Assembly (NCBI RefSeq): GCF_024298965.1
Contig: NZ_CP085193.1
Span: forward strand, 8,618,001-8,682,000
Direction: 5' to 3'
DNA: 64,000 nucleotides
Source of the DNA: Streptomyces rapamycinicus NRRL 5491
GTDB lineage: Bacteria; Actinomycetota; Actinomycetes; Streptomycetales; Streptomycetaceae
The notes beneath the pieces are model-generated. The model did no database searches and was not told the origin of the DNA. It saw nothing but the letters and a program-made list of their open reading frames with translations. Positions within the stretch are counted from its first letter, which is position 1; the number at the start of each line of letters is the position of its first letter. This document shows positions 16,873 through 28,575 of the stretch, piece after piece. Both the position numbers and the translations under genes were made by a program.

Positions 16873-17901
16873 ATGCGGGTCGGAGTGCTGACCGGCGGCG
16901 GTGACTGCCCCGGGCTCAACGCGGTCATCCGCGCCGTCGTACGCAAGGGCGTACAGGAATACGGCTATGACTTCATCGGCTTCCGGGACGGCTGGCGCGG
17001 CCCTCTCGAGAACGACACCGTTCCCCTCGACATCCGCGCGGTGCGCGGCATCCTGCCACGCGGCGGCACCATCCTCGGCTCCTCCCGCACCAACCCCCTC
17101 AAGAGCGAGGACGGCATCCGCCGGGTCAAGGAGACCCTGGTCAAGCAGGAGGTCGACGCGCTGATCGCGATCGGCGGCGAGGACACCCTCGGCGTCGCCG
17201 CGCGGCTCTCCGGCGACTACGGCCTCCGCTGTGTCGGCGTCCCCAAGACCATCGACAACGACCTGTCCGCCACCGACTACACCTTCGGCTTCGACACCGC
17301 CGTCAACATCGCCACCGAGGCCATCGACCGGCTCCACACCACCGCCGAATCACATATGCGCGTGCTCGTCGTCGAGGTGATGGGCCGTCACGCCGGGTGG
17401 ATCGCCCTGCACTCGGGGCTCGCCGGCGGCGCCAACGCCATCCTCCTCCCTGAACAGCGCTTCGATGTCGACCAGGTCTGCGCCTGGGTCGAATCCCGCT
17501 TCAAGATCCGCTACGCCCCGATCGTGGTCATCGCCGAGGGCGCGATGCCCAGGGACGGCGACGCCGTCCTCAAGGACGACACGCTGGACTCCTTCGGCCA
17601 CGTCCGGCTCTCCGGGGTCGGCGAGTGGCTGGCCAAGGAGATCGAGAAGCGCACCGGTAAGGAGGCCCGCACCACCGTCCTCGGCCATGTCCAGCGCGGG
17701 GGCACGCCCAGCGCCTTCGACCGCTGGCTCGCCACCCGCTTCGGGCTGCACGCCATCGACGCGGTCCGGGACGAGGACTTCGGAAAGATGGTCGCGCTGC
17801 GCGGCACCGACATCATCCGGGTACCGCTTGCCGAGGCGACCGCACGGATCAAGACGGTCGATCCCTCGCTCTACGCCGAGGCCGAGGTCTTCTTCGGCTG
17901 A
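16873..17901 (+). CDS. pfkA: 6-phosphofructokinase, group III (probably PPi-type by residue 104)
   Basis: Phosphorylates fructose 6-phosphate to the 1,6-bisphosphate. The 342-residue protein has 'GVLTGGGDCPGLNAVI' at the N-terminus, 'GGEDT' at residues 101-105, 'GVPKTIDND' (catalytic Asp128) and 'EVMGRHAGW'. Residue 104 is Asp where ATP enzymes have Gly, and position 125 is Lys; that pair is the mark of PPi-dependent enzymes such as the Amycolatopsis one. The usual automatic annotation would be ATP-dependent. AGAAGGGAAG lies a few bases before the ATG. Streptomyces carry several pfkA paralogues; this one corresponds by position to SCO2119. Confidence 0.93.
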   Translation: MRVGVLTGGGDCPGLNAVIRAVVRKGVQEYGYDFIGFRDGWRGPLENDTVPLDIRAVRGILPRGGTILGSSRTNPLKSEDGIRRVKETLVKQEVDALIAIGGEDTLGVAARLSGDYGLRCVGVPKTIDNDLSATDYTFGFDTAVNIATEAIDRLHTTAESHMRVLVVEVMGRHAGWIALHSGLAGGANAILLPEQRFDVDQVCAWVESRFKIRYAPIVVIAEGAMPRDGDAVLKDDTLDSFGHVRLSGVGEWLAKEIEKRTGKEARTTVLGHVQRGGTPSAFDRWLATRFGLHAIDAVRDEDFGKMVALRGTDIIRVPLAEATARIKTVDPSLYAEAEVFFG

Positions 17902-17922
17902 GGCCGTCTGGGTGCAGTACGG

Positions 17923-17959
17923 CGATGGGCCGGGCGCGGAAGTCGCACCCGGCCCATCG
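17923..17959. terminator. Bidirectional hairpin between pfkA and the anthranilate synthase gene
   Basis: Perfect 12-bp stem (cgatgggccggg / cccggcccatcg) with a 13-base loop between converging genes. Confidence 0.75.
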
Positions 17960-17989
17960 TCACGCCGCCCTGAAGGGCCCGCGGGCCCG

Positions 17990-19921
17990 TCAGACCAGGA
18001 CGGCCGCCAGCAACTCCGCCACCAGCGCCGCCCCGTCCCGCGACAGCACCGACTCCGGGTGGAACTGCACCCCGGCGAAGCCCGGCCCGCGCAGCGCGTG
18101 CACATCGCCGGTCGCCCGGTCCCGGCTCAGCTCCACGCGGTGCATCGCCAGCTCCGTCTCCGCCGCCTCGTCGCAGCGCGCCGTGAAGGTGTTGTAGAAG
18201 CCGACGGTCTCCTCGCGCCCGAAGAAGTCGATCCGCTCCTGGGCACCCTGGAACGGCACGTCCTTGCGCACGATCTCCAGCCCCAGCTCGGCCGCGATCA
18301 GCTCGTTCCCCAGGCACACCCCCAGCAGTCCGTGCCGGTGCCCGGCCACCAGCCCGGCGGCCAGCGCCCGCAGGAACCGCATCTTCGGGTCGGCCCTGTC
18401 GTTCGGGTCGCCGGGGCCGGGACCGAGCACCACGGGCCCCCGATGCGCCAGCGCCGCCTCCCGCACCCCCGGCTCGTCGTACCGTCGCACGGTCACGGTC
18501 AGCCCCGAGGTGCGCAGCAGATGCGCGAGCATCGCGGTGAAGGTGTCCTCGGCGTCGATCACCAGGGCATGCCCGGACAACGCCCCGGCCCGGGGCTCCT
18601 CGGGGGCCTGCATCCGCAGCCAGAACGGCGCCAGGTCCGCCCGCCGCGCGTCCAGCGCCGCCCGTACCCGCGGATCGTCCGTGAGCCGCGGCCGCGGGAC
18701 CTCCGCCTCCGGCCGTACGGGCGCGGGCCGCACGCCCAGCGCGGTCAGCACCCCGGCCGCCTTCGCATGTGTCTCGGCCACTTCGCCGCGCGGGTCCGAG
18801 TGGCGGACGAGCGTGGCGCCGACGGCCACCTTCAGCGACCCTCCGGCGTCGATGTCGGCGGTGCGGATGAGGATCGGCGAGTCCAGGGTCTGGGCGCCGC
18901 CGCCGTCTCGGCCGATCAGGGCGAGCGCCCCCGCGTAGTAGCCGCGGCCACCGGGCTCGTACCGCTCGATCACCCGGCAGGCGTTCTGCACCGGGGACCC
19001 GGTGACGGTCGCCGCGAACATCGTCTCGCGGAGCACCTCACGGACGTCCCAAGAGGAGCGGCCGCGCAGCTCGTACTCGGTGTGCGCGAGGTGCGCCATC
19101 TCCTTGAGCCGGGGCCCGATCACCGTCCCGCCCATGTCGCCGACGGTGCACATCATCTTCAGCTCCTCGTCCACGACCATGGACAGCTCCTCCACCTCCT
19201 TGCGGTCGTGCAGGAACTCCAGCAGCCCCTCGGCGCTCGGCCCGCCCTCGGGGTAGCGGTACGTCCCGCTGATCGGGTTCATCACGACCGTCCCCCCGGA
19301 CATCCGCACATGCACCTCCGGACTGGCCCCCACCAGCGTCCGCCCGTCCGCCAGCCGCACCACATACGTCCAGTAGGCGCCCCGCTCCCCGGCCAGCAGC
19401 CGCCGGAAGAGCGCGAGCGCGTCGGTACTCGCGAACCCCGGGATCTCGCCCCGGAAGGTCCGTCGGATGACGAAGTTGGCGCCCTCGCCGGTGCCGATCT
19501 CGTCCTCGATGACCCGGCTCACGATCTCCGCGTACGCGTCGTCGTCCACGTCGAACGCCCCGTCCTCGACCCGCACCGGATGCCCGGGCAGTGCCTCCAG
19601 CGCCTCGGCGAGCGGCAGCTCGTAGCGCTCCTCCGGGCGCAGCACGGCCAGCGGCGTCCCGTCGTCGCGCACCTCGAACCCGCGCTCGCGGATCTGCCGG
19701 AACGGCACCAGCGCGAGGGCGTCCGCCACCGGGGCGCCGTCCCGCGGGGCCCCGGTGGGCAGCGGGATGTCGGTCAGCCGCGCCACCTCGCCGACCGGTC
19801 CGAGCAGCACCTCGACGGTGTCGGGCGCCCGGCCGGGGGTGCGGCGGTGCAGCAGGGCGAAGGGCGGCGCGTCGTCGGAGAGCAGCCGTGCGACGACGGC
19901 CTGGGCATGGGGGTTCTGCAT
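17990..19921 (-). CDS. trpE: Fused anthranilate synthase (TrpE-TrpG in one chain)
   Basis: Makes anthranilate from chorismate and glutamine, the first committed step to tryptophan. The 643-residue chain begins with the chorismate-binding TrpE part (to about residue 420; motifs 'PISGTYRYPEGG', 'VTGSPVQNACRVIE') and ends with a class I glutamine amidotransferase (nucleophile Cys in 'GVCLGNE', His/Glu in 'QFHPES'). ATG chosen because GGAAGGA lies 8-9 bases upstream. It lies behind a tryptophan leader peptide and hairpin, so it is regulated by attenuation. Similar fusions serve phenazine pathways, but the Trp leader points to tryptophan. Confidence 0.92.
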   Translation of the reverse strand: MQNPHAQAVVARLLSDDAPPFALLHRRTPGRAPDTVEVLLGPVGEVARLTDIPLPTGAPRDGAPVADALALVPFRQIRERGFEVRDDGTPLAVLRPEERYELPLAEALEALPGHPVRVEDGAFDVDDDAYAEIVSRVIEDEIGTGEGANFVIRRTFRGEIPGFASTDALALFRRLLAGERGAYWTYVVRLADGRTLVGASPEVHVRMSGGTVVMNPISGTYRYPEGGPSAEGLLEFLHDRKEVEELSMVVDEELKMMCTVGDMGGTVIGPRLKEMAHLAHTEYELRGRSSWDVREVLRETMFAATVTGSPVQNACRVIERYEPGGRGYYAGALALIGRDGGGAQTLDSPILIRTADIDAGGSLKVAVGATLVRHSDPRGEVAETHAKAAGVLTALGVRPAPVRPEAEVPRPRLTDDPRVRAALDARRADLAPFWLRMQAPEEPRAGALSGHALVIDAEDTFTAMLAHLLRTSGLTVTVRRYDEPGVREAALAHRGPVVLGPGPGDPNDRADPKMRFLRALAAGLVAGHRHGLLGVCLGNELIAAELGLEIVRKDVPFQGAQERIDFFGREETVGFYNTFTARCDEAAETELAMHRVELSRDRATGDVHALRGPGFAGVQFHPESVLSRDGAALVAELLAAVLV

Positions 19922-19964
19922 GGGGGTGATTCCTTCCGGAATGAGGAACGACCCGCGGAAACGC

Positions 19965-19991
19965 CGAAGGCCGCCCCTCGGGCGGCCTTCG
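19965..19991 (-). terminator. Attenuator hairpin of the trp leader
   Basis: Perfect 12-bp stem (cgaaggccgccc / gggcggccttcg) with a 3-base loop between the leader peptide and the anthranilate synthase start. Stalling at the Trp codons would be expected to favour an alternative fold. Confidence 0.85.
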
Positions 19992-20013
19992 CGAGATCTT
20001 GGGAGTGCGCGAT

Positions 20014-20070
20014 TCAGTGGGCCGCCGGATGAGCGGTCCACCACCAGGTCATGGTCAGTCGCGCGTACAT
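20014..20070 (-). CDS. trpL: Tryptophan leader peptide
   Basis: 18-residue leader MYARLTMTWWWTAHPAAH ending in TGA, with three consecutive Trp codons (TGG) at 20038-20046. It stands 93 bases before the anthranilate synthase start with a strong hairpin between. This is the classical layout of attenuation: when charged tRNA-Trp is scarce, the ribosome stalls at the Trp run and the terminator does not form. A TAGGGT -10 box lies 7 bases before the ATG, so the leader mRNA may start at the start codon itself. Comparable Trp-rich leaders are known before trpE in other Streptomyces. Confidence 0.9.
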   Translation of the reverse strand: MYARLTMTWWWTAHPAAH

Positions 20071-20077
20071 GTCGAGA

Positions 20078-20083
20078 ACCCTA
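20078..20083 (-). promoter_or_regulatory. -10 box (TAGGGT) of the trp leader transcript
   Basis: TAGGGT with a 7-base spacer to the leader ATG. The promoter reaches into the 3' end of the secreted-protein gene upstream. Confidence 0.5.
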
Positions 20084-20088
20084 CAGGA

Positions 20089-22275
<2,187 letters not shown>

Positions 22276-22309
22276 GGCCCGGCCGGTAAAGATCATAAAG
22301 ACGCAGGTG

Positions 22310-22336
22310 GGGCGCGGATCACACGGATCCGCGCCC
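22310..22336. terminator. Hairpin after DAHP synthase
   Basis: Perfect 11-bp stem gggcgcggatc / gatccgcgccc with a 5-base loop. Confidence 0.7.
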
Positions 22337-22367
22337 GCTGTGCGTTGTGGGGGTCCGGCGTGGCAGG

Positions 22368-22386
22368 TAAGGTAAGGGTTACCTCA
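22368..22386 (+). promoter_or_regulatory. Iron box (DmdR/IdeR-type operator) of bfd
   Basis: taaggtaagggttacctca matches 14 of 19 positions of the actinobacterial iron box TTAGGTTAGGCTAACCTAA. It lies 40-58 bases before the bfd start and overlaps a TAAGGT -10-like box. Iron-loaded DmdR would repress bfd. Confidence 0.7.
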
Positions 22387-22425
22387 CTGATCAATGCCAT
22401 CGTCGACGCCACCGCTGGAGAGTCC

Positions 22426-22689
22426 GTGTACGTCTGCTCATGCTTCGGGATCACCGAGCAGCAGGTGCGTCAGCACGCGGAAACGGGCGCGTGCACCCCG
22501 CGCCAGATCGCCGGTGCCTGCAAGGCGGGCACGGACTGCGGATCGTGCGTGCGGAAGATCCAGGCGCTGCTGGGCCGCGGCGCCTGCCCCCGGCGCGAGG
22601 CGCTGGACCCGGTCGTCCTGACGACGGCCGTGACGACGGCATCCGCTGCCGCTTCCCTCCCGGGGGCGACGGCGGCCGAGGCGGCCTGA
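22426..22689 (+). CDS. bfd: Bacterioferritin-associated ferredoxin
   Basis: 87-residue [2Fe-2S] protein that passes electrons to bacterioferritin so stored iron can be released. The cluster ligands are Cys4 and Cys6 ('VCSCFG') and the later C-x2-C in 'TDCGSC', as in Bfd. The C-terminal ~35 residues are an Ala/Thr-rich extension beyond the domain. GTG chosen because GGAG lies 5 bases upstream and the protein then starts at the cluster motif. The iron box upstream predicts expression in low iron, when release is needed. Bacterioferritin is the next gene, on the other strand. Confidence 0.92.
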   Translation: MYVCSCFGITEQQVRQHAETGACTPRQIAGACKAGTDCGSCVRKIQALLGRGACPRREALDPVVLTTAVTTASAAASLPGATAAEAA

Positions 22690-22732
22690 CCGGCGGGCCG
22701 GTCCGGTCGCCGCGAGTTCCGCCGCCGCGGAC

Positions 22733-23248
22733 TCAGTGGCCCTTGCCGCTCCCGGAGTAGTTGTCGCCGTTGTCGCTGGGCTGCTCGATCTGCTGGGCGA
22801 TGTAGAGGGGCTCACCGAGCTTCTCGATCAGCTCCAGCTGGGTGTCGAGATAGTCGATGTGGAGTTCCTCGTCGGCGAGGATGTACTCGAAGAGATTCGC
22901 CGAGGTGATGTCCGACTTGGACCGCATCAGCTCGATGCCCCGCTTGAGGCGGTCGATCGCCTCGATCTCCACCTGCCGGTCGGCCTGGAACATCTCGGTC
23001 AGGGTCTGGCCCACCCGGACATGGAAGAGCCGCTGGTAATTGGGCAGTCCATCCAGAAGAAGGATGCGGTCGGTGAGGATCTCCGCATGCTTCATCTCGT
23101 CGAAAGACTCCGACCGGGTGTATTTGGCAAGCCGAGTCCAGCCAAAGTGGTCCTGCATCTTTGAGTGCAGAAAGTACTGATTGATCGCGGTCAGCTCGCC
23201 GGTCAACTGCTCGTTGAGGAACTCGAGGACCTCGGGGTCACCCTGCAT
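22733..23248 (-). CDS. bfr: Bacterioferritin
   Basis: Heme-containing 24-mer that oxidises and stores iron. The 171-residue protein carries every key residue at its usual number: ferroxidase ligands Glu18, Glu51, His54, Glu94, Glu127 and His130, and heme ligand Met52 ('FDEMKHAE'). The C-terminal 'NYSGSGKGH' tail is polar. ATG chosen because GGAAGGAG lies 8 bases upstream; a TTG six codons earlier overlaps that site. Convergent with bfd. I see no iron box before it, in contrast to bfd. Confidence 0.97.
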   Translation of the reverse strand: MQGDPEVLEFLNEQLTGELTAINQYFLHSKMQDHFGWTRLAKYTRSESFDEMKHAEILTDRILLLDGLPNYQRLFHVRVGQTLTEMFQADRQVEIEAIDRLKRGIELMRSKSDITSANLFEYILADEELHIDYLDTQLELIEKLGEPLYIAQQIEQPSDNGDNYSGSGKGH

Positions 23249-23397
23249 CGGAGGGGCTCCTTCCAATCCGATCGGGAACGGCAGGTTCCGCGCATCGTCG
23301 CACCGCGCCTGTTGGGGCGTCCAGTAAGTGCATGCTTAGTACGAGTTGTGCCCGTCCCCGATGCCCTGGTCACGACCACCCCCGGCGGTCTGAGACC

Positions 23398-24030
23398 ATG
23401 GAGCCCATGGGTCAGTCGGAAAGCCGCGAGGGGGAGCTCGCGAAGCTGCCTCCTGGGCAGCGACTGCAGCGCGGTTGGCCGGTTACGCACTATGGGCCGG
23501 TCCCGAAGTTCAAGCCGGACCGATGGGAGTTCCGGGTCTTCGGCGCCACGGCGGACGGCGAAAAACACTGCTGGACGCATGAGGAGTTCTCGGCCCTGCC
23601 GTACTCGACGGTCGTGGCCGATCTGCACTGCGTCACCAAATTCAGCATGCTCGACGCCGAATGGGGCGGGGTTTCCTCGCTGGAGATCGCGAAGCTCGCA
23701 CCGCCGGCGCCCGATGTCACCCATGTGATGGTGTGGGCCGAATACGGGTTCAGCTCGAATCTGCGGCTGTCGGACTTCATGGCGGAGACCACGATTTTCG
23801 CCACCCACAAGGACGGCGAGCTGCTCACCGCCGAGCACGGCTTTCCGGTGCGGCTGGTGGTGCCCCATCTGTACGCCTGGAAGGGCCCGAAATGGGTGCG
23901 CGGGGTGGAGTACATGACCGCCGACCGCCGCGGCTTCTGGGAGGAGCGCGGCTACCACAACATCGGCGACCCCTGGACGGAGAAGCGCTACTCCTACCAG
24001 GAGGAGCCGGGCGACGGCCCGGAGCTCTAG
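23398..24030 (+). CDS. Sulfite oxidase-like molybdopterin oxidoreductase
   Basis: About 210 residues, a stand-alone molybdopterin-binding catalytic domain of the sulfite oxidase family (COG2041, YuiH-like). The molybdenum-ligand Cys is in 'DLHCVTKF', and 'GFPVRLVVPHLYAWKGPKWV' is the family's conserved end. There is no twin-arginine signal, heme domain or dimerisation domain, so it is cytoplasmic. The substrate is not known for this subfamily. Start uncertain: ATG here or three codons later; neither has a good ribosome site. Divergent from bacterioferritin. Confidence 0.85.
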   Translation: MEPMGQSESREGELAKLPPGQRLQRGWPVTHYGPVPKFKPDRWEFRVFGATADGEKHCWTHEEFSALPYSTVVADLHCVTKFSMLDAEWGGVSSLEIAKLAPPAPDVTHVMVWAEYGFSSNLRLSDFMAETTIFATHKDGELLTAEHGFPVRLVVPHLYAWKGPKWVRGVEYMTADRRGFWEERGYHNIGDPWTEKRYSYQEEPGDGPEL

Positions 24031-24063
24031 GGGCTTCTGATGGCCGGGCCGCCGTGGGCCCGA

Positions 24064-24579
24064 TCAGTGGTACTGGTGGACCACCGCATGCCCCTTGCCC
24101 CGCCCGATCATCCACTTGTTGACCGGCGTGGTGACCAGGAACGCCACCACGAACGACAGGGCCAGGCTGAGCCAGAAGAGAACGTCCGGCAGCGTCGCGT
24201 CCATCGCGCCCGGGAAGACGACGATCGTCGCGTTGTCGGCCAGCTCCATGATCGTGATCGATACGGTGTCGGCCGCCAGCGCCACCCGCAGCGCGCTGCG
24301 CACATCCAGCCCAGCCCGCAGCACGCCCCGCATCGTCAGGGAGTAGCCGAAGGCGAAGGCGAGCACGATCGCAAGGATCATGGTCGGGACGTTGTGCCAG
24401 GCCAGGGCCGTGCCGATGGCCATGCCCACGACCTCGCCGATGGCGCAGCCGGTGAGGCAGTGCAGGGTCGCCTGGGCGGCCATCGACCAGCTGGTAGTGC
24501 CCTCATGGTGCTGATGGCCATGGTCTTGGTGCTCATGAGGTCCATGAGGTCCGCTCTGCGTGTGCTCATGCTGTCGCAT
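24064..24579 (-). CDS. DUF4396 membrane protein with His-rich N-terminus, probably metal-linked
   Basis: 171-residue integral membrane protein with four predicted helices. The first ~30 residues hold about ten His (HEHTQSGPHGPHEHQDHG and more) and look like a metal-binding tail. Helix 1 starts with 'LHCLTGCAIGE' (a His-Cys-x3-Cys set) and the C-terminus is 'RGKGHAVVHQYH'. This is the DUF4396 pattern; no function is established to my knowledge. A CsoR-like operator overlaps its promoter, so copper control is likely. ATG chosen because GGGGG lies about 8 bases upstream; an ATG two codons earlier is equally possible. It may move or bind copper; this is inference. Confidence 0.82.
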   Translation of the reverse strand: MRQHEHTQSGPHGPHEHQDHGHQHHEGTTSWSMAAQATLHCLTGCAIGEVVGMAIGTALAWHNVPTMILAIVLAFAFGYSLTMRGVLRAGLDVRSALRVALAADTVSITIMELADNATIVVFPGAMDATLPDVLFWLSLALSFVVAFLVTTPVNKWMIGRGKGHAVVHQYH

Positions 24580-24629
24580 GTCCATACCCCCAGCGGTGAT
24601 CGCGGATTCGTCGACCACCGTCAACGTTA

Positions 24630-24644
24630 TACCCCCTAGGGGTA
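24630..24644 (-). promoter_or_regulatory. CsoR-like copper operator over the DUF4396 promoter
   Basis: taccc-cctag-gggta is a TACCC-N5-GGGTA dyad like known CsoR operators (e.g. at Bacillus copZA). On the minus strand a TATAAC -10 box (24626-24631) overlaps it, so a bound repressor would block RNA polymerase. A further 'ATACCCCC' half-site lies at 24584-24591. Confidence 0.65.
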
Positions 24645-24668
24645 TTCCTCAATGCGCCGGGCGCGTTC

Positions 24669-25544
24669 TCAGGCCGCCCCGGCGCGCAGCTCCTTCAGCC
24701 GGGCCACATCCGTCGCGTGCCCCTCCGTACCGCCCGGTGTCTCGATCACCAGCGGCACCCCGTCGGTCGCGGGGTGGGTGAACAGCTCGCGGAACGGCTC
24801 CGCCCCGATGTGCCCGGCGCCGATGTTCGCGTGCCGGTCCTTGTGGGCGCCGACCACGTCCTTGGAGTCATTGGCGTGGATCAGCCTGAGCCGCCCCTCA
24901 CCCGCGACGGCCACCAGCTCGTCCAGCGTCTGCTTCACACCGCCCGGGGCGGCGAGGTCATGGCCCGCCGCGAACACATGGCAGGTGTCCAGGCAGACGC
25001 CCAGCCGGGGATGCCGGTCCAGCGCCTCGACATACGGGCCCAGATCCTCCACCAGCGCGCACAGCGAGGTGCCCTGCCCGGCGGTCGGCTCCAGCAACAG
25101 CCAGGGGTCGTCGTCCCGGGTCAGCTCGTCCAGCAGCGGCAGCACCCGCTCCCGTACCTGCGCGATCGCGGTGGCACGCGGACGTCCCCCGGTCGCCGAG
25201 CCGGTGTGGACGACCACGCCGAGCGCGCCGATCTCCCGGCCGCGCCGGAGCGAATGGCGCAGGGACGCAACGGAGCGTTCGGCCGTGGCCTCGGTGTGCG
25301 AACCGAAGTTGATCAAGTAGGGGGCGTGGACGTACACCGGTACCGACCGCTCGGCGCAGCCGGCGCGGAACGCCTCGTCCTGGGCGGGCGTACCGGCCGG
25401 GGTGGCCCAGCCGCGCGGATTGGCGACGAAGACCTGGACGGTCTCGGCGCCGATGTCGGCGGCGTGCGCCAGACCGACGGTGGCCAGGCCGCCGGCCACA
25501 CGGATATGGCCACCGATGGGGTTGCGGATGCGATGCGTACTCAC
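24669..25544 (-). CDS. nfo: Deoxyribonuclease IV (endonuclease IV)
   Basis: Cuts DNA 5' of abasic sites and removes blocked 3' ends in base excision repair. The 291-residue TIM-barrel protein has the metal-site motifs 'VHAPYLINFGS', 'VCLDTCHVFAAGHDL', 'HANDSK', 'HANIGAGHIG' and 'VIETPGG'. GTG chosen because the protein then starts STHRIRNPIGGHI, the normal family N-terminus. I see neither a ribosome site nor an SOS box upstream. It ends 25 bases before the copper-type operator of the next gene. Divergent from the isomerase-family gene. Confidence 0.93.
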   Translation of the reverse strand: MSTHRIRNPIGGHIRVAGGLATVGLAHAADIGAETVQVFVANPRGWATPAGTPAQDEAFRAGCAERSVPVYVHAPYLINFGSHTEATAERSVASLRHSLRRGREIGALGVVVHTGSATGGRPRATAIAQVRERVLPLLDELTRDDDPWLLLEPTAGQGTSLCALVEDLGPYVEALDRHPRLGVCLDTCHVFAAGHDLAAPGGVKQTLDELVAVAGEGRLRLIHANDSKDVVGAHKDRHANIGAGHIGAEPFRELFTHPATDGVPLVIETPGGTEGHATDVARLKELRAGAA

Positions 25545-25657
25545 GCCATCAAGGGTCCCAGGTGCGAAGGGCCCCCTGTCGCCCCCGTTGCCCCTCGTGG
25601 TCACCCCTCGGCGAGGTCACGGTCCCCGGGCCGGGGCCCGCTGTCGGTGGGCGCCCC

Positions 25658-25663
25658 TACTGT
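25658..25663 (+). promoter_or_regulatory. -10 box (TACTGT), leaderless start
   Basis: TACTGT with a 7-base spacer to the ATG of the isomerase-family gene; no Shine-Dalgarno is present. Confidence 0.45.
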
Positions 25664-25670
25664 GACGTAC

Positions 25671-26480
25671 ATGACTCTGCTGAGCTTTGACCGCCGCTGC
25701 TCCGAGATCGTCGCGCAGACCCAGCTGCTGCGGGGCTCGATCGAGGGCGCGGATCTGACCCGCCCCGTGCCCACCTGCCCCGGCTGGAACGTCGGGCAGC
25801 TGCTGCGTCATATCGGCGGAACCCATCGGTGGGCCGAGGAGACGGTGCGCACCCGGGCCACGGAAGCGCTGCCGGATGAGCACTTCCGCGATCTGTCGCC
25901 GTACGCGGCGGAGGACCCCGCCGAGCTCGCCCCCTGGCTGGTCGAGGGCGCCCGGATGCTGGCCGACACGCTGCGCGAGGCGGGGCCCGAGGCGCGGCTG
26001 TGGACTCCGGTGCCGGACTTCGGGCAGGTCGCCGGAGGGCGCGCGGACTTCTACGCCCGCCGCTTCACCCATGAGACGGCGATCCACCGGGCCGACGCGG
26101 TCCTCGCCCTCGGCGCGGAGTACACCCTCGACCAGGAGGTGGCCCTGGACGGCTTCGACGAGTGGCTGGCGCTCGGCTCGCTGCCGATGCACTTCGAGGT
26201 CCACCCCTGGATGCGCGAGCTGCTCGGCCCCGGCCGCACCCTGCACTTCCACGCGACCGACACCGCGCCGGAGGTGGCGGCGGAGTGGGTGGTCGACCTC
26301 ACCGGCGACGCGATCATCTGGCGGCGGGCGCATGAGAAGGCCGCGGTCGCGGTGCGCGGGCCGCTGACCGACCTGCTGCTGATCATCTACAAGCGGCGCC
26401 CGGCCCGCGGCGCGGGCGTCGAGATCCTGGGCGATGAGAAGCTGCTGGACTTCTGGCTGGAGCGGGTCAGCTTCGGATGA
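25671..26480 (+). CDS. Maleylpyruvate isomerase-family mycothiol-dependent protein
   Basis: 269-residue protein of the DinB/MDMPI superfamily. The N-terminal domain has 'PVPTCPGWNVGQLLRHIGG' with the first metal His; a second His lies in 'THETAIHRADAV' (about residue 140), which together make the divalent metal site used with mycothiol. The C-terminal ~100 residues are the MDMPI C domain ending 'LLIIYKRRPARG'. Real substrates of most members are unknown, and no aromatic degradation genes are near. The last seven bases with the stop codon start a 30-bp tandem duplication. Confidence 0.87.
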   Translation: MTLLSFDRRCSEIVAQTQLLRGSIEGADLTRPVPTCPGWNVGQLLRHIGGTHRWAEETVRTRATEALPDEHFRDLSPYAAEDPAELAPWLVEGARMLADTLREAGPEARLWTPVPDFGQVAGGRADFYARRFTHETAIHRADAVLALGAEYTLDQEVALDGFDEWLALGSLPMHFEVHPWMRELLGPGRTLHFHATDTAPEVAAEWVVDLTGDAIIWRRAHEKAAVAVRGPLTDLLLIIYKRRPARGAGVEILGDEKLLDFWLERVSFG

Positions 26481-26533
26481 GCCGCCGGGCTGGTGGCGTT
26501 CGCCGGATGAGCCGCCGGACGGATGGCGTTGGC
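26474..26533. repeat. 30-bp tandem duplication spanning the isomerase-family stop codon
   Basis: Two copies beginning cggatgagccgccgg. The first contains the gene's TGA and the second repeats it in the spacer. A 9-bp hairpin (gccggacgg / ccgtccggc, 26514-26541) lies over the second copy and may terminate both converging genes. Confidence 0.88.
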
Positions 26534-26564
26534 CGTCCGGCCGCGGCCATCCGTCCCCGGGCCC

Positions 26565-28505
<1,941 letters not shown>

Positions 28506-28511
28506 GGGGGA

Positions 28512-28517
28512 AGTCTA
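28512..28517 (-). promoter_or_regulatory. -10 box (TAGACT), leaderless kinase start
   Basis: TAGACT with a 6-base spacer to the GTG of the PASTA kinase; no ribosome site between. Confidence 0.45.
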
Positions 28518-28575
28518 CGAGGCGCCGATATCGGCCAGGACCGCCCGCTCCAGGTGGGGCGGGTACTGCAGCGGA

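Noticed and set aside
23320..23340. Palindromic operator between bfr and the sulfite-oxidase-like gene
   Set aside because: taagtgcatgctta has only 4-base outer arms; the inner GCATGC is not centred with them.
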